From Desulfamplus magnetovallimortis (GTDB lineage Bacteria; Desulfobacterota; Desulfobacteria; Desulfobacterales; Desulfobacteraceae): 64,000 bases of DNA. Within the stretch, counting starts at the first letter, position 1. Each line of letters begins with the position of its first letter. This document shows positions 36,522-46,315 of the stretch, one piece after another. The stretch lies in assembly GCF_900170035.1 (NCBI RefSeq), contig NZ_LT828564.1:1-64000 (forward strand), given 5' to 3'. The notes under the pieces were generated by a model, which made no database searches, was not told where the DNA came from, and was given only the letters and a program-made list of their open reading frames with translations. The position numbers and the translations under genes are program-made.

Positions 36522-37616
36522 ATGCCCAAATCAACAAGGACAATATATTCAATGTTTGAAGATCCACAGCTTCTTGGCAAGCTTTACGGATATCTTATCA
36601 CCCATAGGATTTTAAGAACCCGTGTGGCGGATAATGAAAAATTTTTTCCTGAAGAAAAAGAGCTTGCCCAGGCATATAAATCCGTTGACAAACACTCCAA
36701 AATTGCCTTTGAGGAGTTCCTGGCAGGTTCCGGATTTAAACTTGTGAGATACGATGCTTTTTCATATCCGGGTCTTCCCCAGGGAAGTACATGTTATGTT
36801 CTGATACGCAACAGCATGGAAAATGTTCCCCAGTGGTTAAAGCCCTCTGATATCTATGATGTGGTAATTGCAAGAAAGGGTCATAAGAGTAATACCCAGA
36901 GGGTGTTGAGACTGTGGTTCTTTTTTATATGGCTTAACATGCTCTCCATTTTGTATAAAGGAAACCGGCCTCTTTCTGCCATAAGTGACTCAGGACGGAT
37001 GAGTTTTTCCGATGACACTCTCATTAAGCAGATAACAGATTTCATTGAGATTGAGGTTCGTCAGAAAGATGATGCTGATGCATGTGATTCCTTCATAAGA
37101 GAGGTTTTGCTGGCGGACAACCCCCGGGATCTCAGGAAAAGAGTGACAGGTTTTCTGGATTTCATGACCAGGATCTCTTATCTTTCGCGTTACAGGTTTG
37201 AGGGGCAGAATATCTATACCCAGACCCTTGTCATGGCCTCTGAGATTGCATCGGGCTATTCGGACTGTTTTGCCTATCTTGTCAATGAGTTGGAATCAGA
37301 TGGTACTGCATCCCGTGGTGGTTTGGATGGAAGCCGTGGTGGTTTGTATGGAAGCCATGGTGATTTGGACGGAAGCCATGGTGGTTTGGATGGAAGACAT
37401 GGTGGTTTGTATGGAAGCAGTGGTGGTTTGGATGGAAGCCGTGGTGATTTGGATGGGAGTACCGGAAAGGGGAAAATAGATATAAATCAGGGTATCAAAA
37501 ATGAGTTCAAGTCTCGTTATTTTGCCGACTATTCAGAAGGAAATGGTGGCAAAGAGGATTCAGCGGCTTCGGGCGGTAAAGATTTGTTCGATAGTGATAA
37601 TGTAGTTGAGGAGTAA
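36522..37616 (+). CDS. Winged-helix-like SMC accessory subunit (MukE/MksE-like) with Gly-rich repeat tail
   Basis: 364 residues; the ATG at 36552 is an alternative start. The first 260 residues are helical with two possible winged-helix segments (FFPEEKELAQAYKSVDKHSK and DTLIKQITDFIEIEVRQ), fitting MukE, MksE or JetB, which bind the kleisin. Residues about 264-313 are seven 7-residue units of the type SRGGLDG (DNA 37311-37460), and the tail is Asp/Gly/Ser-rich. The repeat is unusual and may vary in length between strains. The stop is seven bases before the SMC start. Confidence 0.55.
   Translation: MPKSTRTIYSMFEDPQLLGKLYGYLITHRILRTRVADNEKFFPEEKELAQAYKSVDKHSKIAFEEFLAGSGFKLVRYDAFSYPGLPQGSTCYVLIRNSMENVPQWLKPSDIYDVVIARKGHKSNTQRVLRLWFFFIWLNMLSILYKGNRPLSAISDSGRMSFSDDTLIKQITDFIEIEVRQKDDADACDSFIREVLLADNPRDLRKRVTGFLDFMTRISYLSRYRFEGQNIYTQTLVMASEIASGYSDCFAYLVNELESDGTASRGGLDGSRGGLYGSHGDLDGSHGGLDGRHGGLYGSSGGLDGSRGDLDGSTGKGKIDINQGIKNEFKSRYFADYSEGNGGKEDSAASGGKDLFDSDNVVEE
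37311..37460. repeat. Intragenic 21-base tandem repeat
   Basis: Seven units of 21 bases of the form GGTGGTTTGGATGGAAGCCGT, coding GGLDGSR variants, in the tail of the MksE-like gene. The units differ by a few bases (D/G, Y/D, H/R/S), so it is an old but still regular array. Confidence 0.9.
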
Positions 37617-37622
37617 TATTTA

Positions 37623-40600
37623 ATGTCTCTGATTAACCGGATTGAATTGAGTAATTTTCTGCTTGGAGCATCAAGAACAGCACATTACCGTCATGCCATT
37701 TTTGATTTTGAAGGTAAATCCACGGCTGTTGTTATGGGCAATGGTGGCGGAAAAACAACCATAAACAATGCACTTGTGGGTATGATGTCCAGAAACAATG
37801 CCCTGATAGGCAAAACAAGGGCATTAATGGCCATTCCTGGAACCGGCTCTGTCTATTCTCATATTCGTATTGAGTTTATTGTGCCGGATGAAGAGAGCAG
37901 TCGCCAGAACAGCCTTCCGGGCTTGTCATCTGTTATTACAGGGGAAAAATGGGTATTTGGAATATGTGGCTATTCCGGTGATAATGGAATGCTTTACTAT
38001 TACTACTATCCTGGTGTGCTTGAAGATAGCGCTGTAGTCCAGAAAAATGGAGATGCTTCTGAACAAAGAACTCGTTCGGAAAAAGGAAATGATTCAGACA
38101 GGGCAAACAGTGAGGAAAAAAAAGATAACCCAGGCAGTGATGATGGAAGATACTCTTCTGATAACTCTTTGACCCTTATAAGCAATTCCAGATTCAGGGA
38201 AAAAATAAAATCTATTCCAAGGGCAAGAATAGGAAGACCAATTCCAAGGGATGAGTGGCTTCAGGCAATTCACGAGCATATATCTCCCCAGCAGGTGGAG
38301 CAGCATCGCCATTTCCAGACAGCAGGTGGCGGAGATAAATCAGCTGATCTGTACAAAACCAGCAGGGTTCCCCATGAGGCTTTCCATCAGACATTTTTTT
38401 ATGAACATATAGCACCTCAGCTTACCATGGGTTCTGCCCTTGATTTAAGGGAATCTGCCCACATAGGTGGAGAGGATGCGGTGCATGGAGAGTATTTTCT
38501 TGATGAAAAGATCCTTGATATCTCCCTGAGCATAATAAATACCCAAATCCAGGCACAGAATAAAAAAGCAGAGCTTCACAAGCAGGAAAAAGCAATTGAT
38601 CTTTTAAACATACTTGCAGGGGTTGTGGATGATATCTCTAATGCCGGGACCTCCAGAGAGGAGCTTAGAAGTGCGGTTGAGGAGACTGCCGCATTTATGA
38701 AATATCTTGTCCATGATCATCCCCTGCCAGGTATTCCTGTTGTCGTGGAAACCGGAGTTGAGATCATTGATGCTCTTGTCAGGGAGATGGTTATTGTCCC
38801 GAACATGAAACCTGTCTTCATGATTCGTGATAAAGGTATAGAAACCTTGACAGGACAGGCGGTTAAAAGGGTTAACGAGCTTGCCCAGCGTTGTGGCATA
38901 AACGGTGCGCAGCCATCCCAGGTTCTTGAAATTACAGGTGGTATGGAGAGCGTAAAAAACTTGGTCCGGGGTAAAAATAAAAAATATCCGGGCAGGCTTT
39001 ACTCCCTTGATCACTGCCTTGCCATGCTTGAGCGTGCATCCATGAAGTTTCTCTGCGGCAGTGATAATGAGTCTGAAGAGATTCGGGATTCAATGAAAAA
39101 AGCAGTTGAGCGGGCCTTTGACCATTTTGAATCCAAAGTTGATACAAGTTTTTTCAGAAAATCCCTTAAGCAGATACAGCGAAGGATTGCCGAGATTGCT
39201 GTCTCTGCTGAGCATCTTGCTGAACAGATACGAAGGGATGAGGCACGCAAGATGGATATAGAGAGCAATCTTGCGACTTTCAGGTCAGATCAGAGATGTT
39301 TTCTGGATCTGGAACAATCAGGACTTTTTTCCAGCCTTGAGCTTGAACACCCTGGTTCCTGTAAGACAAATCTCAAGGTTGAGCAGGAGAGCCTTCAGAC
39401 AGAGCTGTCAGACAGTGTAAGCCGTGAGGCCCTTCACAGGGCTGTTTTTGCAAAATGGCAGGGGTTCAGGGAGAGTTCTCCCCATGAATCCCCTGTTGAT
39501 GCACTTGCCCGAATTGAAAAAGAGGAAGATGCCCTGAAGGCACGAAGAAACCGTTTGAAGGAGCAGGCGCTTTCCGTCAAGTCAAGGATTGCAGATACTG
39601 TTAAAACAATCCATGAACTCAATGATGAGATTGAGATTGAGCGAAATTCCCTTGCCAGGCTTGAGCCTATGCATCAGATTCAACTTAAATTCATGGAAAA
39701 GTGGCCGGAAGAGGCTCCTGAAAAAAATCCTTGATATAATAACAGAGCAGGAAAGAGCGTTGCTGGCTGATATGGAGGATTGCAAAAAGACCCTTCATAC
39801 ACTTAAGTATGAGAAAATAGCAGTTGAAAAATCCCTGCAAAAGGTTTCACGGGAATATGAAAGTGTTAACCGCAAATTCCAGACACTGTCTGAATTTTAC
39901 CCTGCATATGAACAGATGGTGAAAACATGGCCGGAAGATGAAGTCACAGGGCTTGAGGACAGGATAAGGGGCAGCCGTTCAGCATTTGAAAGCAGACTTA
40001 AGTCAATAAATGCAGAGATTGCAAGGCTTGAAAATCTTTACCAGAAGGAGTTGATCTTTAAAAAAGATGTTTCGGAACTTCATCCCCAAAAATGGATTGA
40101 TGATATTGAAAAAGAGCGGGAAGCACTCTATAGCAGACGAAGCGATCTTGCAAGAATCCTTGCATCCCTTGAGGTTGAGCATGAGCTTCTTTTGAACAGA
40201 AAAATTGCACCTGCAAGGATATTTAGAGATGCCTTTGAGCTTATACCCTCTGATATCAAATGGAAATCTCTCTACTCTTTTATTATTGACTATAATATTG
40301 ATAATAAAACAACAGAGAGATATCTATCCCTTTTTTCCTCATTTTTATTTGCGCCTGTTGTCTCTTCAACCAATGATGCTGCCTTGCTTCTTGAGCTTTT
40401 TGAAAAGGGTTTCATTGTTGAAAAGGCTTTCACTGATAATACTTCTGTCGGGTCCGCCGGACATGATGGAGCGCAGGTGACCGCAATCGACAAGCCAGGA
40501 CGTTTAGTCGGTTCTGCCGGATATGATGGAGAGCCATTGCCGGTTCCGGTTTTTCTTGAAAATGAACTTGTAACCTTTTTTCGTGACACTCCGGCAGAAG

Positions 40601-42969
40601 AGCTTTTTGTGTGCGATAAAACCCATGTGGTATCTCATCTTTTTACAGGCAGAAAAAACGAGATTATTGAATGCATTCTCGATCCTGAAGCAATTGTCAG
40701 AAAGCGTATTGCTATTCAGGAGCGAATAGAGTTAACCCGCGGTGAAATATCTTCAATTCAGGTTCGCCTTGATGAAATTGCGCCTGACAGTGAAGTTATA
40801 ACCCTTGCTTTTCAGGCCATTGAGTCAATTGAAAAGGGGGCAGGGGAGGCCATTGAAGTTGCAAAAAAAGATGCAACTGACCTTCTTTCCCAAAAATCTC
40901 TTTTTGAGGAAAAGTACCCTGAGTCAGCATATTCAATTTTCAGGGAAGCAGAACAGTTTCATAAAAAAGGGGGAATCAGGGTCTGGGAAGAGCTTCAGGA
41001 GTCAGTAAAAAGTCTTGGGGAACAACGTGAAAAGCTCAAGGCAGATGAGAGGGAGCTTGCCGACAGAAGTGCAAGAATGGAAGATGAACATAAAAAGTCC
41101 AAACGTCTTTTTTATGATCATAAAGGCAAATATGACACACAAAAGAGTGAATTGCTCTCTCTTATTCAATTCAACAGCTCCGGAGGCCCTGAAAAATATA
41201 CCAGGCTATTTGAAGCTGTTCGCTTTAAAACCATGGAGCTTGAAGAGTTTGAGGCTGAAAGAGACAGGGAGATGGAGACAGAAGGCAGGCTTGCAAAGGA
41301 AAGAGAGCTTGCAGAAGAGCATTTTACAGATACCATGACTGCCAATGTCCCGGTAAAGCAGAGTTTAAAGGAGATTATTCTTTTTGTTAACAGCAATGAT
41401 TTTGGATTCATGAGCAAAGCTGGAGAAAAGATTGAAAAGATACGGGAAAAAATTGCCACGATTAACAAAAAGCTCAATTTCAGGCTTGATGAAGCACAGC
41501 GTTTTGTGGATCACCTTGCCACAAGTGAGTCAGGTGAAAAAGAGCGTATTGAAGAGATAAATCATCTTCTTCAGAAGTCCCGCATGAAGATGGATGAACT
41601 CAATAAAAAGAAGCAGTTTCTGATAGACCAGCAGACAGACTTAAGCATTGCCTCTCCCCAGTATGACAGAATTTTATGTCACATTGTTTCACATTTTAAC
41701 ACACCCGGCATCCAGTATAAAAAGGCAGTTCCAAAGGGTTTTGAGTTTCCGGAATCCCTTGCAACAAAAGTCGATAGGCTGTATCAACTTGGTGGGATCG
41801 GCGAGATTGTTTCTGAAAAAAGCAGAGGAGATAAGCTCTCTTCTTTTTCAACCCAGGAGATAATTTCCGATATTGACTCCCTCAATGATCATTTTGATAA
41901 TGTGGGTATTGCATCATTTGCCGACAAAATCAAAAATATGACAAAAAAGATAGACTCCTTTAGAAAACAGTATCGAGAAACCCTTGAAAAAGGGCTTGCA
42001 GATCCTGAGATCCCTTTCAGACACTATGAGAAGGAGCACCTTCAGGATACAATGGAGCATCCTGAATATCTCTTGAAAATCAGAAAAACATATTTGGAGA
42101 TTTATAACAGGGAAAAGGCAAACTACGAGAGGGTGGCAAAAACAGAAGAGGCATTAAGGCAGGGGCTTGCAAAGGATCTTACCCGTCTTACAGATAAGGC
42201 ACACGATAATTTTATTATTTTGAGAAAGATTCTGAAGCACTACAGAAAATCAAGTGGCGCATCATTTGATGTCAGGGTAACCATTGCCGGTCGGGATAAT
42301 ATTGAAGAAGCCATTGAAGGGCTTATAAAAACTATAAAATCAAGGCATGAGCTATATATTTCCAATGACAGTGAGGTTATTAAAAAAAGCCCTTCCAGGT
42401 TGAAGAGGGATGACAGGGAGTATTACGGAGATCTTCGTACCCTTATAAGCCGTGACTGCTACCGCCAGATTTTTCTTAATCCTGAGATCAGGTTTATACA
42501 TCCCGAGATCCGCAATGGTGTTCCCACAATTTTTGTCAATGATGGCTCCATAAGCAATGGGCAGAAGTCAGCCCTTGCTCTTTTGTGGGTGGTGGCTCTT
42601 GCAGATTTTGCAGTGCAGAGAAAGCTTCATGAAGACCGCAGTCGTGGTGTAAGACATCAGGATGGAAGCAGGGTTTCAAGTTTTCTTCTTATTGACGGGC
42701 TTTTTTCCCAGCTTTCTGATGAAAATCTTATCTCCCTTAGCATGAAATCATTGCCGGACACAGAGGGAAATTTTCAGATAATTGGCTTTATACACAGCCC
42801 CACATATGTTCATCAGCATGACTTCAAGGTTTTTCCTGTGCTCATTCAGGGAGTGCAGCATCAGCAGATAGAAGGGGGACGCAAAGTGAAGTGGGTCTCA
42901 CTTGAAAAACAGAGCACGACACAGGGACAGATGTTCATGAAAGTGATGGTAACCCGGAGGAACGAGTGA
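37623..42969 (+). CDS. Giant SMC-like ATPase (MukB/MksB/JetC-like), frameshifted
   Basis: About 1780 residues if one A is removed from the A7 run at 39721-39727; as written, the frame stops at 39734 and continues in another frame to 42969. The N-terminal head has Walker A GNGGGKTT (residues 39-46), then long coiled coils; the C-terminal head has the signature SNGQKSALALLW and Walker B FLLIDGLFSQLSDE. The residue after the Walker B Asp is Gly where SMC proteins have the catalytic Glu. It is longer than MukB (about 1490) and MksB or JetC. Two insertions near 38040-38160 and 40440-40540 are low-complexity. It probably loads with the two preceding gene products on DNA, in chromosome organisation or anti-plasmid defence. 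Confidence 0.7.
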
Positions 42970-42970
42970 T

Positions 42971-43063
42971 ATGTTTGGCATCGAAAGTGCATTTTCAAAG
43001 CGAAAAATTAGGGTCCGGTTAATTGTAGAGACAAGGCATGCATTGTCTCTACGTTGCATATAA
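42971..43063 (+). pseudogene. Truncated fourth ORF of the SMC operon
   Basis: An ATG at 42971, one base after the SMC stop, with a GGAGG site at 42958-42962 starts MFGIESAFSKRK and then runs into a palindromic repeat and stops after 30 codons. The good ribosome site and spacing suggest a real downstream gene was lost. In Wadjet and some Mks operons the fourth gene is the nuclease JetD/MksG, but these 12 residues do not identify it. Confidence 0.4.
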
Positions 43064-43069
43064 CCCTAA
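43008..43069. repeat. Palindromic element containing GAGACAAGGC copy 2
   Basis: About 62 bases bounded by TTAGGGT and ACCCTAA, with a long near-perfect palindrome at 43025-43052 (arms GTAGAGACAAGGC and GCATTGTCTCTAC, one mismatch). It shares its core with 23091-23112. It lies inside the truncated ORF. Confidence 0.75.
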
Positions 43070-43120
43070 AATTAAGTCTTGACAGTGTACTATCCTTACA
43101 GGTCGCAAAAATAGTGGGGG

Positions 43121-45738
43121 CTACATCATTTCAATATGATTTATGGAACTGTCATATTGATGGGGGAAAAGTGCTGGGGAAGTGTGTAACTTACACATAT
43201 CTTCTTTTAGATCAATAAGTTCCGGGGTTTTACCAGATAGATAGCGTTCAAAGATTTTAATATATGCCCTTTCAAGATTAAGTGTAAAGCCAAGGGTATC
43301 AAAAAGAGGTTCTTTATGGGTATTGTTTTTAAGTTTGTTTTTCAGGCTTCTCATATAATCTTTATTTTTAGCTATTTTAATTGCAATATCACAATATGAA
43401 TCAAGATTGTCTGTAACAAGTTCTTCAAGACCTATTGCAGTAAGAATACTTGCAGACATTCTGGATGCAAATCTGTTGCCGGTGATGGTAATGACGGGAA
43501 TTCCGGCATAAAGGGCATCACTTGTTGTGGCAGCTCCTCCAATTTCAAGGGTATCAAGTGCTAAGTCAGCCAGCTTGAGACGTGCAAGGTGTTCATCCAA
43601 GGGATATTTAGTGGCAAATACAAGGCGATCTCTGTCAATACCATGTTTTTCTGCATATTGTGCAAGATTTTCACCTGCACCTGTTTTTCCCGGCATGAGC
43701 CACAATACACTGTTCTCAACTTCTCTGAGGATATTGAGCCAGGTTGAGAAAATTTCAGGATCTATTTTATAGGGTTGATTAAAGGAACAAAATACAAAGC
43801 TGTTTTCAGGAAGATTGAACATTTTTCTATTGACAGGTTTGTCTGATATAACCTTGTTGCGATCATTTATCTGGTAGGTGTGGGGCATGTAGATTGGTTT
43901 TTCAGCGTAATTTTCTTCCTGATCCCGTGGCACCACAATCTCGTCAACTATGATGTAGTCAAAGAGATTTCCCCCTGTTGTACCGGCAAGTCCCATATAG
44001 CGTACCTGAAGAGGGGCCGGGCGAAGAGCTGCAATCTCCAGACGGCCTCCCTGGGTATAACCCATTAAATCCACAAGGATATCAACTTCATCATCATATA
44101 TTAAACTGGAAGCTTCACTATAGCTTAAATGCCTTATATCCCTGAATATGTCAGCATGTTCCATAAATCGTTTTCTGTAGGGACTTTTATCATCCTCACC
44201 CAGGGAATAGGCATTTATTCTAAACTGGTTTCTGTTATGAAATTTAAATAGATCCGCAAGAAGATGTGCCATGGGATGATCTTTAAAATTTGCTGAAAGA
44301 TACCCTATGGTGATTGGATATTGTCTCTTTTGTCCATTTTTTTTTCTTTTATGATGATCAAATTTAATATCAAGATGTTTTACATTATCAAGTGTTATAA
44401 GTGTAAAGGAATCAGCGATTTTTTTGTTCATAACAGGATCTGGTACCCTTATTATATTCATAAAAGGGGTTTCACCCACAAGGTCACCTTTTGCAAGCTG
44501 ACCTTCAATGATAGCGTCCATTTTTTTTGATATACGGGAAAATTCATTCCAGTTGCACTGCCATTTTAAAAGATATGCGTAGCGTGTGTTTGCCACAGCA
44601 AGATCAGGCTGGAGGTCAAGCGCCCTTCTAAAATGCTTTGCAGAAGAATCATATTCTCCAACCTCCCTTTCACTTTCAGCGAGGTTGTGAAGTGCCTCCA
44701 CAAAATCCGGGGAGATTTTTGTGGCTTCTTTGAAGTTTTCAAGAGCTTCATCCATTTTTCCAAGGGATTTATAGGATAGCCCTAAATTGTTGTAAGCTTT
44801 AAAAAAATTTGGTCTGTTTTTTATTGCCCTTTCAAAAAACGGCATTGATTTACAGTATTCCCCAATATGGTAATGTATAAGACCCATGTTGTTATTTGCC
44901 CTGGGGTCATCAGGGAGAATGGCAAGTAATTTCTGGAAATATGGCATGGCACCCTTTCTATCCCTTGCTTCCATAAGTGTTGTGCCAATATTATATAAGA
45001 TTCTTGTGTCACCGGGGGCTTTTTCAAGGGCTTTTGTAAAGCATAATACAGCTTTTTCTATATTTTCATCTTTTTGGTACAAGTTCCCAAGATTGAAAAG
45101 GATTTCAGGGTGATCGGGAAGAAAAGTGAGTGCATTTTCAAGGAGTTTCTTTGCATGGTCACGTTTTCCATCCTTTTCAAGTGCTATGCTGAAATTGACG
45201 TTAGTTGCCAAATCCAATGGGTTAAGCTCAATGGCTTTTTTAAAATGCTGGAAGGCTTTTTGAGGCTTTCCCATTCCCATATAGATTGTACCCAAGTTGG
45301 TGCGGGCATCGCAAAAATCAGGATTTTTTTTGACGCATAGCTGAAAACTTTTCAGAGCCAGATTGTTCTCTCCAAGTTTCATGGCTGTAAGTCCAAGGTT
45401 ATAATGGGCATCAATAAAAGATGGTTTGAGTTCAATTGCCTTTTTAAAAGCTTCAAGAGCTTCACAATATTTTTCCATGCTGAAAAGAAAATTCCCAAGA
45501 TTGTTTCTGTACATGGGGGAAACTGGATTGATATCAATGGCTTTTTTGATAAGCTCCATACTGGCGTCATGATTTCCCGTCTCATGAAGTATACAACTGA
45601 GCATATTCATTATATCAGCATTGTCTGGTTGTATCTCAAGGGCCTGGCTGTATAGTTCCAAAGCTTTTTTGTAGTCTGATTTTTTATAAGCTTGATTTGC
45701 GTCATGCAGAATGGTGGAAATATTTGTTTTTTTTTCAT
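43121..45738 (-). CDS. TPR O-GlcNAc transferase-like protein (GT41, SPINDLY type), start in a homopolymer
   Basis: About 870 residues. About eleven TPR units fill residues 1-390, followed by a GT41 catalytic region (about 450-820). Visible are NFKDHPMAHLLADLF, DILVDLMGYTQGGRLEIAALRPAPLQVRYMG (split here as DILVDLMGYTQGG then RPAPLQV), FCSFNQPYKIDPEIF, and LDTLEIGGAATTSDALYAGIP. The first ATG in frame is at 45661, but a better N-terminus (MKKKTNISTILHDANQAY) appears from the ATG at 45738 if the A9 run (T9 at 45727-45735) had ten. Bacterial members glycosylate proteins, often flagellin or surface proteins. Eight bases separate it from the Uma2 gene. Confidence 0.85.
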
Positions 45739-45746
45739 TTGGCTAT

Positions 45747-46313
45747 TTATATCTTATTATATATTTGTTTAAGTGTTAGTCTGGTATCTATTGATTGTAT
45801 GTTTATTGTATCTTCTTTTTGTTTATATTCATTTAGATGCCATTTGGCATTGGAGTCATTTTTAGAGAAATATTCAACATGATATTTATATTGATTTATC
45901 AATATATAGTCTCTTAAGGTATCAATATTTCTATATGCAGTGAATTTAGAACCTCTGTCATAATCCATTGTGGATTGTGACAAAATTTCTATGATCACAA
46001 CAGGGTTTGTAATCACGTCATTGCGGTTTGGTATAAGTTTGATCCCACCGCAGACAACACTTATATCAGGATATGTGTAATGGTGTGCCGGATCAATTTC
46101 CACCTTCATGTCACTTGTGAAAACGGTGCATTCAGAACCTTGTAATGCCATGCCAAGCTCAATGATGGTATTTGAAGCAATAATATTGTGTGCAAGGGAT
46201 GCACCAGTCATTGCAAATATTTCACCGTGGAAATATTCATTTTTAACATCTGATGTTTCTTCTGAATAAAAATACTCTTCAGGAGATATTATTTTAGATG
46301 ATGGTTGTGCCAT
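45747..46313 (-). CDS. Uma2 family PD-(D/E)XK endonuclease-like protein
   Basis: 188 residues. The Uma2/DUF820 fold shows YFHGEIFAMTGASLAHN at the start, the active-site Asp in HHYTYPDISVVCG and the Glu in PVVIIEILSQSTMDYDRG, followed by KFTAYRNIDTLRDYILI. Members are abundant, often in many copies, with a nuclease fold but unknown biology. It lies two bases after the propeller-like gene and eight bases before the GT41 gene, so all three are probably one transcript. Confidence 0.85.
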   Translation of the reverse strand: MAQPSSKIISPEEYFYSEETSDVKNEYFHGEIFAMTGASLAHNIIASNTIIELGMALQGSECTVFTSDMKVEIDPAHHYTYPDISVVCGGIKLIPNRNDVITNPVVIIEILSQSTMDYDRGSKFTAYRNIDTLRDYILINQYKYHVEYFSKNDSNAKWHLNEYKQKEDTINIQSIDTRLTLKQIYNKI

Positions 46314-46315
46314 AT

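Noticed and set aside
37311-37460. 21-base repeats as a possible CRISPR or VNTR regulatory array
   Set aside because: They are contiguous units without spacers and are in frame in the MksE-like gene, so they code a repeat tail.
34924-42969. A complete Wadjet (JetABCD) system
   Set aside because: No JetD-like nuclease gene follows, and the first gene does not read like the known JetA N-terminus; only the general three-gene plan fits.
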